Assembly: GCA_016630955.3 (NCBI GenBank)
Contig: CM049995.1
Location: forward strand, 1,674,001 to 1,738,000
DNA: 64,000 nt
Origin: Didymella arachidicola
Lineage: Eukaryota; Ascomycota; Dothideomycetes; Pleosporales; Didymellaceae
Direction of reading: 5' to 3'
Positions 1-10,793 of this stretch are shown here, piece by piece. Made by a program: the position numbers and the translations under genes. The notes beneath the pieces are model-generated. The model saw nothing but the letters and a program-made list of their open reading frames with translations. It had not been told where the DNA came from and ran no database searches. Position 1 is the stretch's first letter, and every line of letters begins with the position of its first letter.

Positions 1-686
1 TTTAGTATAGTGCTTGTCTATACAGCACAGCTTCAATGCTATCTCAGTAGTCTGGCCGCAGCACGAGCTGCTGAGCGCAGTGTGGTTCGTGTTAGGTTAC
101 GCAACGGGGCGGATGGCGGGCCGGCGCATGCATGCATGCATGCATGGCGATCAAGGGATGTGCAGTGTAGTGTAGTGTAGTGTAGTGTAGGGTAGGGTAG
201 TGTAGGGTAGTACGGTGCTGGAGGGCTTGTCGTTTGGGTGTAGGGTGTGGTTTGAGTAGTCTGTGAAGACGGCTGTGGCTCGCGCACTCGAAGAGGCATA
301 CGCGGACGTGTTACTCCGTCAGGTTTTTCTGGCGCTGAACGAGCATCGGAGTCGCACGTGACGGTACACAAACGTCGGCTCTGCGATTGGTTGGTGTTGG
401 GGGTCGTGTGGCGGAAAAAGGGCATTCGCCGCGGTGAAAGAGCTTATCGATAAGAGCGCGGTTACGTGAGTGGTGAGTGGGAAATAGTTTGGCTTCTCCG
501 CGCTTCGGCTGGATGACATATCAGACTTGAAGACTTGGTTTTGTGCGGGAGTCGGGCTGTTTGTGTTTTCCACTGTCCTTTCTGATCGTCTGCTTTCGAC
601 TGTTCTGCGCGTAATTCGAGAACTGCGCCCGCCCATTCGCAGACTGCCAATCGCCGCCACCTTCGCCGCCCCGCCGCCCGTCGACC
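1..686. other. Upstream flank of NAR1, no gene seen
   Basis: No reading frame here looks like a real protein; the frames are low-complexity. The stretch contains short tandem repeats (annotated separately) and, from about 480 on, the probable promoter and 5' leader of NAR1. No clear TATA box is visible. Confidence 0.5.
127..210. repeat. Short tandem repeats (CATG)n and (TGTAG/GGTAG)n
   Basis: Five CATG units lie at 127-146. Nine 5-bp units of TGTAG or GGTAG lie at 166-210. The 5-bp period differs from the TTAGGG telomere repeat of filamentous fungi, so this is simple-sequence DNA and not a telomere. Confidence 0.8.
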
Positions 687-2474
687 ATGAGCGCGATCCT
701 CTCCGCCGACGACCTCAACGACTTTATCTCGCCGGGCGTCGCGTGCATAAAGCCGATCGAGACATTACCCGCAAGAGAAGCGAGCAGCGCGGATCCGTAC
801 GAAGTCACGACTGAAGAGAAGGCCGCGGCTGCTGAGCCCCCGCCGCCCGCGCAGATATCGCTCACGGACTGCCTTGCGTGCTCGGGCTGCGTGACGAGTG
901 CCGAGGCGGTGCTGGTCCAGTTGCAGTCGCACAATGAGGTCTTGTCGACGCTGGACACGCACAAGTCGCTGGACGTAGAATCGCTGGGGCAGAGTGGGGC
1001 CGACGGACATGCACACACGGATGCTGAGGGCAAGCTGTTCGTCGCGAGCGTGTCGCCCCAGGCGCGCGCAAGCCTGGCGGCCGTCTTCGGCGTGAGCGAG
1101 CGCGACGCTGGGAACATGATCGCACAGCTGCTGGGCGGGCCGTCTGGCGTCGGAGCCGGCGGGCATCAGCGCAGCGGCTTCACATGGGTCGTCGACACGA
1201 GCGTCGTCCGCGAGGCGTGTCTGGTCGCCGCCGCAGACGAAGTCGCCGCCGCCCTCTCGCCCGACCCTCGCAAGACGCCCGCAGCGCCCGGCAGCGAGGG
1301 CGCCATCGACACCGCCCCCAAGGGCCCCATCCTCACATCCGCGTGTCCTGGCTGGATCTGCTACGCCGAGAAGACACATCCCTACGTGCTGCCACACCTC
1401 TCGCGCCTCAAGTCCCCCCAGGCCCTGACCGGCACGCTGCTCAAGTCAGTCCTCAGCACCCGCTACAACATCGGCCCGCACCAAATCTGGCACCTCGCCA
1501 TCATGCCGTGCTTCGACAAGAAACTCGAAGCCAGCCGCAGCGAGCTAACCTCGGCCGCCTGGCTGCCCTCCTCTTCCTCCGACGCCGTCCGCGACGTCGA
1601 CTGCGTCATCACCGCCCGCGAACTGCTCTCCCTCGCCGCCGCCCGCAACATCCCCTTCGCCACCCTCCCCCGCACCCCCCCCGCTCACCCCCCCTTCCCA
1701 GACCCAACCCTCAACGCCTTCCTCTTCCCGCCCCGCGCGCCCCGCACATCCCCCCGCGACGCAGGCACAAGCGGCGGCTACCTCCACCACATCCTCCTCA
1801 CCCACCAGCTCGCCCACCCCGGCTCCACCATCTCCATCGCCCGCGGCCGCAACGCCGACGTCGTCGAGTACACCCTGACTGCGGGCGACGACGTCCTCCT
1901 CCGCACCGCCCGCTTCTACGGCTTCCGCAACATCCAGAACCTCGTTCGCCGGTTGAAGCCCGCCAAGGCGAGTCGCTTGCCCGGGGGCAGGACGGGCGGT
2001 GTGCGACGGCCGCCGGGCGCCAAGGCAAAGGAAGACAAAGAGTACGCCTATGTAGAGGTCATGGCTTGTCCTGGGGGGTGCACGAATGGCGGGGGCCAGG
2101 TTAAAGTCGGTGAGGTGGAGGAAGTGAGGCAATTAAACATGCAAACACCGCAGGGCGAGGGCGGAGAGGAGAGGGGGTTTGGTAGGCCGGGGCCAAAGGA
2201 GCAGAAGGAGTGGCTGGCGAGTGTGGACGAGGCGTATTTTTCTGCTGATGAGGGCGAGCCGAACGGCGAGTCGAACACTGGCAACGACGTCGTCAACAAC
2301 ATCGACCGCTCACGCATCACCCACATCATCCAGCACTGGTCCCGCCTCACACACATCGACGCGAAGAACCTCCTCTACACGAGCTACAGGAGAGTCGAGA
2401 GCGATGTCGGCAAGAAGCAGAGCGATGTCGAGAGGGTTGCTGGGCTGGCTGTTGCTGTTGGTGGGGGGTGGTGA
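687..2474 (+). CDS. NAR1: Cytosolic Fe-S cluster assembly factor NAR1
   Basis: A single exon of 595 aa. NAR1 is the iron-only-hydrogenase-like protein of the cytosolic iron-sulfur assembly (CIA) machinery, which passes Fe-S clusters to cytosolic and nuclear apoproteins. Seen in the sequence: the N-terminal cluster cysteines C20, C62, C65 and C68 (motif DCLACSGC), the hydrogenase-like segments TSACPGWICYAEK and MPCFDKK, and the C-terminal MACPGGCTNGGG. The start at 687 gives the family N-terminus MSAILSADDLNDFI. The protein is somewhat longer than yeast Nar1 owing to low-complexity inserts after residue 320 and after residue 470. The gene converges with TRM11 across a 374-bp gap. Confidence 0.96.
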   Translation: MSAILSADDLNDFISPGVACIKPIETLPAREASSADPYEVTTEEKAAAAEPPPPAQISLTDCLACSGCVTSAEAVLVQLQSHNEVLSTLDTHKSLDVESLGQSGADGHAHTDAEGKLFVASVSPQARASLAAVFGVSERDAGNMIAQLLGGPSGVGAGGHQRSGFTWVVDTSVVREACLVAAADEVAAALSPDPRKTPAAPGSEGAIDTAPKGPILTSACPGWICYAEKTHPYVLPHLSRLKSPQALTGTLLKSVLSTRYNIGPHQIWHLAIMPCFDKKLEASRSELTSAAWLPSSSSDAVRDVDCVITARELLSLAAARNIPFATLPRTPPAHPPFPDPTLNAFLFPPRAPRTSPRDAGTSGGYLHHILLTHQLAHPGSTISIARGRNADVVEYTLTAGDDVLLRTARFYGFRNIQNLVRRLKPAKASRLPGGRTGGVRRPPGAKAKEDKEYAYVEVMACPGGCTNGGGQVKVGEVEEVRQLNMQTPQGEGGEERGFGRPGPKEQKEWLASVDEAYFSADEGEPNGESNTGNDVVNNIDRSRITHIIQHWSRLTHIDAKNLLYTSYRRVESDVGKKQSDVERVAGLAVAVGGGW

Positions 2475-2848
2475 TGGATCATCGAGATCATCGAGATCAT
2501 CGAGATGTAATCGACTAGATGGAGGTGTATGCAAGACTTGACAACAAGCATAACGGCATCTTCTACGCTTTCTGTCGGGGTTTGTACTGAGGATCGTGGC
2601 TGGCGTGCATGTATGTTCGGCTCCCGCGGACTAAGTGAGGCTGGGCGCACGTGTGCGTGTATCGCAGACATAAGTCATACGCAGTCCACTCTCTCGCCTG
2701 TATAACTCTGATTCAACTGGTTTGCTTTTTCGCTCTTGCGATGTACTTTAGGCTTCCCCTGGGCAGACACTACTCTTTAGAGATCTAAATAACATGGTCT
2801 TGAAGTTTAGTATCGTGCTGTATATTTCTTCCAGATAGGTACACCCAT
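2475..2848. other. Convergent intergenic region with a 9-bp microsatellite
   Basis: 3' ends of NAR1 and TRM11 face each other here. A GATCATCGA unit is repeated three times at about 2477-2505. Nothing else recognisable; it must hold both polyadenylation regions. Confidence 0.5.
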
Positions 2849-4504
2849 CTACACCCCCCCACCCACCCCAAACCGCTCCCCCAACTCATCCGCCCTCCCG
2901 CCCTCCCTCTCCTCCCTCCTCGCCGCCTCCCCAACAACCCTCTTCACAACCTCAACCTTCTCCCCCGCACTAACCCTCATCTCCCCCAGCAACTCCGCCT
3001 CCTTTTTCGCATCGTCGGCGCGAATCCCCGCCCCGACCTTCATGCGCACAAACTCCTTCTTCATATCCTCGAACTCGCGGAACCCCTGGAAGTACTTTCT
3101 CCTGAAATCATTGAGCTCGCTTGCGCGGGTGCCGGATTCGTAGGCTGTGCGGCGAGCATCGAGGTCCTGCAGGGCTGATGCGGAGACCTCGTGGGGGAGC
3201 CGTCTGCGGTACGTGAGCAGGCGGCGACTCCATTTGTTGAAGGCCTGGACGCAGACGCTGCTTAGTTCCAGACAGGGGTGGCTGGGGATGATGAGCTCGA
3301 CGTCCGCGTCGTTGGCGGTGGGGATCCACATGCTGAGGCGGGCGTTGGGGACGAGTGAGGTGGCGGCGAAGGAGAGGATGTCGTCGAGGAGGGCGGTGAA
3401 GCTGTAGGGGCGCTTTGGCGGGATGTAGCCTTCGGCTTGGTAGTTTTTGGCGTGGACGGCTTTTTCCTCGGGCGTGGTGAGGTCGCGGCTGCCGAGGACT
3501 TTGAGGCCTTCGCGTATGCCGTAGGGCGGGTCGCATACGATGCCGTCGAGCCAGGGGGTTTGTGGGTCGAGGCGTAGTGGTGTGTTTGTTAGGTCGGATG
3601 CGAAGCCCCCGAGGTACTGCGATGCGGTGCCGTACTGCTCGAAGTTCATCTGTACGTTTTTCGGGCCTGTTTGGCCGCGACGCGCGCTGCCGCCTGTGCC
3701 GCGGATGGCGCGCCCGTCGATGTCGGAGCCTGTGACCACGGCGCCGTAGTGCGCACAGGCGATTGGGAAGCCGCCGGTGCCCATGAACGGGTCGTAGAAC
3801 AGCTTGCCTGGGGCGGCGAGTGCGATGTTGGCAGTGAGCAGTGCCAGCTCTGCGTCCATGGAGGTCGTGCTGATGTAGTGCCGTTTCTTCAGGTCGTAGG
3901 TATTCTTTGCATCGCGGCCGGAGTCAGCAATCCAGCGACCAAGGTAGAGGTGATGCGGTTCTTTGGCGTCGAGGAGGTGGTCTTCGAAGATGCGGAACGA
4001 GACGTCAGGGTTTTTGAACTGCCACTTCCCTTTGAAGCCCAGGAACCGGAACGAGTCGACTGTGCTGTGGGTATACTCTGGGGTTGCTTGGACGCCGCGG
4101 TACCGCTCGATGCGGAAGTTGAACGTGCAGTGTTCGTACGTCGGCCACCTGGCAGATGTCGTGTCCTTCACGTGAGCTCGGAGTTCATCGTATGTGCTTC
4201 CCTGACCCCAGAGCTCATAGATGCCTTGCACGAGCATAGCTCGGGATGCGACTGCTTTGGCCGCTGCATCTGATGGGAGATTCACGATGCAGTAGGGTGA
4301 CTGGTCTTGTCAGACGTGGAGGATTAAACGAGCGCATTTGTGGTGGTATGGAGACTGAAATTGAGACTGAAATCAACTTGTACCTACATCATCATCATAC
4401 CTGACAATCTCGAGCTTCACACCCGCTACCTCAGCAAGGGCATGCAGCTCAGCCTTGCGGAAGCTCTCGTGTATCTGCGCCAAGCGCACGAGATATGCAG
4501 GCAT
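2849..4504 (-). CDS. TRM11: tRNA (guanine(10)-N2)-methyltransferase catalytic subunit TRM11
   Basis: Two exons, 4504..4388 and 4300..2849 (intron 87 nt, GTAGGT..CAG), encode 522 aa. Trm11, with its partner Trm112, methylates G10 of cytosolic tRNAs using AdoMet. The short first exon supplies the start of the THUMP-like region; the junction reads YDDD/SPYCIV, which matches the yeast YDANSPFFIV position and fixes the donor. Visible motifs are GIYELWGQG, the methyltransferase motif DPFMGTGGFPIA, GSDIDGR, and the catalytic CDPPYGIREG. A valine GTG stands where an unspliced reading would start, so the ATG at 4504 is preferred. The C-terminus is longer and more charged than in yeast. Confidence 0.95.
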
Positions 4505-5179
4505 TGGCAAAAAAATTGACCGGATCCAATTTGACAGCAAGAGAGACTGTGTAGGTAGGGAGCTTCAGTCCGGTATTGGCATGGTCTGGTAGCGGCGCTT
4601 GCCGTAATCGAGCACTTCCGTGAAGAGTCACGCCAGGAGTGAAAATGGTGGGCTGCTAGTCCGGGGCTCTGATTGGCTCGCTAGACCCCAGCATGAGCCT
4701 TTCTCGACCTCACTCCAACTTAGTACTATACATCTCTTAGGAATAGACTCTCGCAACATGCGTACACCTAGTCTATCCAACCTCTTCGCATCCCTACAGT
4801 CTGTCTTTCTAACAGTCAAATCGAAGTAATCCATGTTTGCTTAAGCTTCACACGTTATGCACCCACCGTCCAACACAGCTGTCTTCCTCCCTAGTCTAAT
4901 AGACAACCTAGAGCCCCATTACCACCTCCTCATATCACTATAGCAGTATCCGCAATCCATCGTCAACTTGATCAACTTACATAGTCCCAACAAACCACCC
5001 ACTCATCTCTAGTTAACTAGGGTACTAGCACGCAAGTACATATCCGTCTCGACTTGGAACGGGAGAGGAAAGTCATTGCAACCGTTGGCGTGACCTCTGG
5101 CACAGCGAGACACTTCATTCTACTCATACAAAGCCGCTTATATACTATACAATACACACACCCTATACTTCTTCTCCCT
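4505..5179. other. Intergenic region, TRM11 promoter and rhomboid 3' flank
   Basis: No coding potential is convincing on either strand. The part next to 4504 should contain the TRM11 promoter. An unremarkable mixed-composition stretch fills 4800-5050. Confidence 0.45.
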
Positions 5180-6030
5180 CTACTTCTCTACGCTCGCGCC
5201 GACCTCGCTCGCAACCTCGCTCTCTTTCTCGCCCTTAGCACCCTCCACGCGCCTCTTCTCAATATTCTCTTTCGTCTGCAACGGCTCAGGCCTGAAGCCA
5301 TTAAACCTCAGATACCCCGCAACCCCCACCCCAACCACCATCCCCCCAAAATGACTCGCATGGTCATGCGTCTTCCGCCCCCTAACCGCATTCCACACCT
5401 CCAACCCCACAAACGCCGCAAACAACATCTTCGGCCAAAAAGCGACCTCCATGTCCTTCACAAACGGAACCTTTATAGTTTCAGCGTCGGTGAGCAGACA
5501 ATACAGCGCCGCAACCCCCCAAATAGCCGCACTCGCACCCACTGAATGCGCGGTGATGCTGCCGCGTCCTAAGTTCGCCCAGTACAGACTCGCCAGCGTG
5601 CCGAGCGCACCCGCAGAAATATACGTCCCCAGAAAAACCCCGCGCCCGACGAGATCGTGGCATGCGGGGCCGACGAGCGCCAGCATCATCATGTTGGCGA
5701 TGAGGTGCTCGTACTGGACGTGGCTGAATACGTTGAGCACGGATTGCACGGCGCGCGGGTACCCGGGGACGTGCATGAAGTAGCGCGTCATGAGGGGCCA
5801 GAGGGGCATGATGCGCCAGGCGATTGCGACGAGGGTGTTGAGGGCGAGGAGGGTGGCGAGGGTTGCGGTTGTGGGGGTGAGGGAGGGGAAGAGGCGGTAC
5901 TCGGGGGAGGGCGGGGTGTAGTAGTGTGCGAAGCCGTAGGAGACGAGGAGGGTGAAGAGGACGAAGGCGGTCATTGGGTAGAGGCGTTGGATCTGGGGGG
6001 GTTAGTTTTTGCAGTGGAGCTTGGGGAGCG

Positions 6031-6085
<55 letters not shown>

Positions 6086-7084
6086 TGTATGTGTGTGTGT
6101 GTGAGGAGGAGTGTGGGAGGTTGTATGAGAGAGACTTACCAGCGTCGTCTGCGCCAACATCTCCCCCTCATCCTTGAACCCCGTAACAGATCTCTGCTCG
6201 TACTTCTCCCTCTCCTCGTTCCGCCGACTAACCTGCTCGTTACCAAACACATCCACATACGTCGTCTGATACGGCTTCATAAGCTGCTTGCCACTCGGCG
6301 TCTTAACCCACTCGCCCGTGGCCAGCTGGGCTTCCATCTCCCTCTCGCGCCGCTCCTTCTCCTCCGCCTTGCGCGTCGCAGCCGCCAACCGCTCGCGCCG
6401 CTTCTCCTCAATATTCCGCTCGAACTGACTGCGGCCGACGTGCAGGATCCCAATCTTCTGGTCGTCGAGCTCCTGCTGGCGCTGCGCTTCGGCCTCGGCT
6501 TGTTGGTGCTCGCGGAACGCGCGCGCGGGATCTTTGTACTTTGATTCGGTTTCCGGGTCGGCGAGCCACAGCTCGTACGCGATGCGGTTTGCCTCCCGCT
6601 CGGCCCATTGCTGGGCGGCGACGGCTTCGTCGACGGGGTACTTGTCGCGCAGCCAGGTGAGGCCCTTGAGGGCGAGTGCGCGGTCGACGTGGGTGTATTG
6701 GGCGCCGAGGTTGTCGACGCCGTAGTCGGCGAGGGAGCCCGCGGTGCGGCGGTGGTGCAGGATGCGCAGGACGGCGTTGCCCTCGGCGGGCGTCAGGCGG
6801 CGGCCGAACAGGCGGCGGATGGCATCGTCGCTGACGCGGCCGCCGGGTAGAGGGCCGATGCGGACAGTGCGCGCGGGGTGCTTTTGGGTGTGAGGGTTGG
6901 CTGGGCTCTGCGGGGTGTCGATGATTTTGGCAGAGAGGCGTGGAGTGTGCGAGAAGGGACGGCTTGGGGGCCGGGCTGCGGCGTGTCGTCGAAGGAGCGA
7001 GAGGATGGGGGATCGAGTCGTCGAAGTTGCTGTGCGCGCGCAGAGTCGTTGCGCGACGACGCACGACGGTCGGAGGAGAGACAT
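5180..7084 (-). CDS. Rhomboid family intramembrane serine protease, mitochondrial type
   Basis: Two exons, 7084..6140 and 5992..5180, joined in phase 0 (GTAAGT donor; acceptor after a C-run), encode 585 aa. The N-terminus (MSLLRPSCVVAQRLCARTAT) is Arg/Ser/Ala-rich and lacks acidic residues, as in a mitochondrial presequence. A long soluble domain with a charged, probably helical segment (about residues 190-270) precedes the membrane domain in exon 2. Exon 2 holds several hydrophobic segments, the nucleophile motif GASAAIWG and the catalytic His in HASHFGG, plus HVQYEHLIANM typical of rhomboids. A substrate cannot be deduced. Fungal mitochondrial rhomboids (Pcp1/PARL) process inner-membrane proteins, but the long soluble N-terminus differs from Pcp1. 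The intron carries the GT/CA microsatellite listed separately. Confidence 0.85.
6032..6103. repeat. (TG)n/(CA)n microsatellite inside the rhomboid intron
   Basis: An uninterrupted (TG)n run covers about 6032-6082, followed by a short interruption and a second run to about 6103. It occupies roughly half of the 147-nt intron 5993..6139. On the coding strand it is a CA repeat upstream of the acceptor. Confidence 0.95.
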
Positions 7085-7346
7085 GGGGGATCGAACAGGG
7101 CGAGAGCGCGATTCGCAGTGGGAGCACGACTATCTCCGAAACATGGCTGCCTAACGCCGGGAAATGCACAGAGATCTGGAGTACCTGCGGGAGCTCAAGA
7201 GGAGACGAATGGGGCTGTCTCCAAAAAGTGTTCGGCATCTCGGAGGTGCGCATTGGCCAGTCCAGCCTTGCATTCATGTCCCCATCTGGATCTTCTACAT
7301 CTAGAAACACCAATCACGAAATAACAACTCCCTCCCATCATCACCA

Positions 7347-8867
7347 TCACTGCCCCTCCCTCACCTTCCGCACAACCCCCATATTCATCCCCACCACCAG
7401 CTTCACCAAATCCCAATCCCCCCCATCCCCCACAACATCCATAACCACCACCCCCGTCCCCCCATCCCCCTCGCCCCTCCTCCTCACCCCCCTCCCGCCC
7501 TCCATGCTAGTCCTCTCAGGATGCCCCGGCGTAGTCCCCGGCTGCAGCAGGTGATGCCCCTCACAAAGCCACTCCTCCATCCGCCTATTCACCACCCGCG
7601 CAATACTCTCCGGCCAACACGCCTTCTTCCAGAAATTGCTCGCAGAGAGGAAATTAAGGAACAAAGGGCCCGGCGGCACGGGGTTGCTTGCATCCGTCGA
7701 GGTGCCGGGGATGTGGTGCACGACGGCCGCCGCGCGGACTAGGTGTTCGTTTGCGTACTGCACTTTCTGCGCTATGGCGGATGGGAGGAGGACTTCGCAG
7801 AAGTCTTGGAGGTCGAATGTTGGCTCTGGGGATGGGAAGGTGGCGCTGCTGCAGTTGTATGGCCAGGATGTTGCGTCGAGGCCGGTGCCGCAGGCGTACA
7901 TGGAGGGGGGGTCTGCGGGTGTGGTGTAGCGCCGTATGAGCACGCATTTCCCGCGGATGGAGCCGAGGTAGGGAATTGTGGGGGCGGTGTGCCATTTGGA
8001 GGCGTTGGGGCCGATGTAGTGGTCTTGTAAGATGCGGGCGAAGTGGGAGTCTGTGGAGGAGCCTATGCCTTCGCGTTTGAGGGATATGAGGATGGTTTCG
8101 CTGGGGTGTGTGGCGAGGAAGGTGTAGCAGGTTTCGAGGATGGGGGTTAGGTATTTGGGACCTGTTAGGCTGATGGGGAATGCGCCGTGGACGAGGTACA
8201 TGTGCTTTTTGCCGGGATCAGATGCGTGGGTGGGCTGCGCGCGGATGTCCAGGAAGCGGATGCCGTTTTCGAGCTGTGTTTTGATGTCCACCGACTGGCA
8301 CTTCACAGACGGCAGTGCTTTGTAGTAAGTGTGTGAGTTGTGTGTGCCTGGTATGGATATGGCGGAGAGTGGCAACGTGTCTGGTAAGTCCTTCATCCAT
8401 TGTGAGTAGTCTTTGGTCCTCTCCGAGCGTATGGTTAGGTGTGGAGTGGGCTTGGAAGGGTGAAACAACGCCGTGAATCTTTCAGATGGATTGGGCGAGA
8501 GAGGGGTGAACTTTGGTGTAGATTTCTGCGTGGATGTTGGGTTTGTGTCGACGCGGTGGCGGACGCCGTCGTGCTGCTCTATCGTGAGACGTAATGCATG
8601 GCTCGAGTCTGGTGCGGCAATCCCATCATCCTTTCCGATTGCGCTCAATGTGTATGACTCGAAGGGTTCGAGAGCAATATCTACATCCTCGCGGTTGAAC
8701 GATTGGACATGTTCGCCCAGTTCAGGTGCTGAAGGTGACGTCGAGGTTGAGCTGTTGTTGCCAAAGAAGTAGCCGCCAGCTTTACTCTTGAGAGCATTGG
8801 GATCATAGAAGCGCTCGACAGACGTGATCGAGATCCTTCCGCTGGTCAGATTGCGTACAGTGAGCAT
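7347..8867 (-). CDS. PI-PLC X-domain (PLC-like phosphodiesterase) protein
   Basis: About 506 aa when started at the ATG at 8867 (MLTVRNLTSG). The N-terminal part is a beta-rich region; residues of the PI-PLC X barrel follow. Visible are SAISIPGTHNSHTYY (first catalytic His), a QLENGIRFLDIRA segment, HGAFPISLTG (second His) and ILISLKREG, the usual order in bacterial-type phosphatidylinositol-specific phospholipase C relatives. Such proteins cleave phosphoinositides or GPI-like substrates without a Y domain. The frame stays open upstream to 8957, where a TAG directly precedes it and could be an acceptor. I found no ATG exon with a good donor, so the 5' end is unresolved. The C-terminus is Gly/Val-rich and low-complexity. 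Confidence 0.82.
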   Translation of the reverse strand: MLTVRNLTSGRISITSVERFYDPNALKSKAGGYFFGNNSSTSTSPSAPELGEHVQSFNREDVDIALEPFESYTLSAIGKDDGIAAPDSSHALRLTIEQHDGVRHRVDTNPTSTQKSTPKFTPLSPNPSERFTALFHPSKPTPHLTIRSERTKDYSQWMKDLPDTLPLSAISIPGTHNSHTYYKALPSVKCQSVDIKTQLENGIRFLDIRAQPTHASDPGKKHMYLVHGAFPISLTGPKYLTPILETCYTFLATHPSETILISLKREGIGSSTDSHFARILQDHYIGPNASKWHTAPTIPYLGSIRGKCVLIRRYTTPADPPSMYACGTGLDATSWPYNCSSATFPSPEPTFDLQDFCEVLLPSAIAQKVQYANEHLVRAAAVVHHIPGTSTDASNPVPPGPLFLNFLSASNFWKKACWPESIARVVNRRMEEWLCEGHHLLQPGTTPGHPERTSMEGGRGVRRRGEGDGGTGVVVMDVVGDGGDWDLVKLVVGMNMGVVRKVREGQ

Positions 8868-9627
8868 TCCCGTTAATCCAATCACGGGATGATCACGTCG
8901 ATTAACACGGCCGAAGACAGCTGGCGTATGTGCTTCAACGGTCGTGATTGTATAGGGCTACAAGAGTTTGGAGATCAGAGCTCATGAATTAAGAGGTCGG
9001 AGATGTAGCAAGTTCCATAGGTATGTTATTGTACGAAATCGGTAGGTTGAGTGCCGATATACGAATGAGATAATTGTTGACGGAAGGATGTAGTTGCGAG
9101 GTTGGGGAGCGAAGTGCCAAGAGTTCGAGTCAGCCTTGTACGCGTATGCCCTACTAGTGCATATCGCGTTTACAGCTCAATTGGCCTTTGGTCGTGTGGC
9201 AGCTATTAATAAGCTGCTTAGAACTGAGGATATCTCGAATATCATGTCGGACAATGATATCTCCAACATGAATTCTGAAGATGATATCTCGACATTGTCC
9301 TGGACCGTCAAATGTACCATATCACGATCTGGGGCCATTGGTAGGGCCATTGGACGGGCCATAACACGTTACGGGTATCGTTGGATTGTCTCATACTTCG
9401 TCACCATCCATTCATTGTCTGAACTTTTTGATTCATATTGATCTTGACATGGACGCCCCCATTTCCGTTGAAGCAGCTCCGTCCATCCCTGACCCGCCAC
9501 ATCACCTCCCTTGCCCCTGGTAGATGGTGACTAAAGGTACATTGGTGTGTCGCTAGCTGGAAAAGCCCCGGCAATGCAATGCTTCGTGATAGACTAATGA
9601 AGAAAGGAAAACACCACCGCTCGACGC
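8868..9627. other. Intergenic region between PI-PLC and RPL35
   Basis: Holds the PI-PLC 5' flank, whose possible extra coding up to 8957 is unresolved, and two short tandem repeat blocks at 9229-9367. A reading frame covering 9094-9441 lacks an ATG at its start and is mostly repeat-derived, so it is not called as a gene. Confidence 0.4.
9229..9367. repeat. 27-bp and 12-bp tandem repeats
   Basis: A 27-bp unit beginning GATATCTC is present at 9229-9255 and 9256-9282, with a third partial copy from 9283. Further on, a 12-bp unit beginning GGGCCATTGG occurs at 9332-9343, 9344-9355 and, diverged, 9356-9367. Both periods are multiples of three. Confidence 0.85.
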
Positions 9628-10364
9628 TTATGCCTTGACGGCGTACTTGCGCTGAGGGAAGTGGATGTTCTTCTTCTTCTGCTTCTCGGTGACGAGCGAC
9701 GACTCGTGCTTGGTGAGCCTTCGGCGGATGGCACGGGTCTGCTTGGATCGGAGGTCGAGGGGAAGGTACCTGCGCGCTGTTAGAGGAGGGCGGGGCAGGG
9801 GAATCGGCCGGGACGCACTTCTTGCCCTTGTAGAAGAGCCTCAGCTGGGCGCGCTGGTTGGCGTTGATGACGGTGAGGACCTTTGCGATTCCCTTGCGGA
9901 CGTCATGGATGCGGGTGAGCTTGGTGGACGAACCACCGGCGACCTTGGCAGTGCGGAGCGAGATCAACTCCCTAAGCCTGTCAGTCTGCTGTGCGCGTGT
10001 GTGTTTCTGCGGGTTCGTGCGGCGCGACGTACGACTTGAGGTCGGCGAGCTGAGTCGCGAGCTCGTCCTTGGACTTGTTCCAGAGCTGGGCGGTCTTCTG
10101 CGGCGGTTGTAAGTATGCGGGCGAGCGGTGCGGAGCATGCGAGCGGGCGCGAGGGAGTACGTACGACCTTGGACTGAGACTGCGGCGGGCTGTTAGCAGA
10201 GGTTCGTGCAAGTTGGCCTGTCATGAATTCGACACGCTGCGACAGCAAATTTGCGACTGCCTGGGACAGCGACCACGGCCCATTGCCCCCGCCATCCCGT
10301 TCCTCCTCTTTCCGCAAAGCAAGCGTCCAGCGTCGTCCAAAAATCGAGAGCGTCCACGTACCAT
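9628..10364 (-). CDS. RPL35: 60S ribosomal protein L35 (uL29), five exons
   Basis: Exons 10364..10362, 10179..10165, 10097..10033, 9971..9819 and 9769..9628 join to 125 aa, the expected size for uL29, which sits at the polypeptide exit tunnel. The first exon is only the ATG, followed at once by GTACGT. The second is 15 nt (SQSKV). Later exons give KTAQLWNKSKDEL, ELISLRTAKVAGG, VLTVINANQRAQLRLFYKGKK and, to the stop, FPQRKYAVKA, all recognisable L35 motifs. Every junction is phase-consistent. Four introns in a short gene are typical of fungal ribosomal protein genes. The gene is divergent from GOS1. Confidence 0.95.
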
Positions 10365-10793
10365 TTTGACTGTTCCGTTAGTATGACCGGGTGTTGTGGT
10401 TGGGGTCTCTCGCGTGTCTTCAATGTTCAAAGGTTTGTGGGCGCTAGACGAGCGCTGCAAATCGAACTTGGCGGACGTAACCGGATTGGGCGCTAGCGCA
10501 GCCAGGCGCGACCGCGGCATGATGCCAGACCACCGATCAGCGAGACGCCCCGGCACCGTCGTCGCAGTAAACACTCGATTGTTTGACTGGGACATTAATT
10601 CGCATGATTGCCTCCAGGGTTGTTTTGTTGCAGACGAATTCACGACCTCGTCATAGCTAGACCCACCTCCATTTACAATACAACCTACCTCTTCCACCAC
10701 GCTGGACCGCTGCATCCTCGACAGCTACAAGCTACCTTCTTCTATACTATTGGACATTGTATCCTCCACAGCCCGCAACTCCAAACCCTGCCC
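10365..10793. promoter_or_regulatory. Bidirectional promoter region RPL35 / GOS1
   Basis: 429 bp separate the divergent start codons. Pyrimidine-rich tracts near 10660-10790 are consistent with a fungal promoter and leader for GOS1. No TATA box is evident. The function is inferred from gene arrangement only. Confidence 0.5.

Noticed and set aside
166..210. Telomere-like TGTAG/GGTAG repeats near the window start
   Set aside because: The period is 5, not the 6 of TTAGGG, the run is short, and housekeeping genes follow immediately, so it is simple-sequence DNA.
1184..2104. Long Arg/Pro/His-rich frame overlapping NAR1
   Set aside because: It is a shadow of the GC-rich NAR1 coding sequence in another frame; composition is that of chance translation.
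9094..9441. 115-codon frame with repeated D-I-S residues
   Set aside because: It lacks an ATG at the start and most of its content comes from the tandem repeats; no domain or intron supports it.
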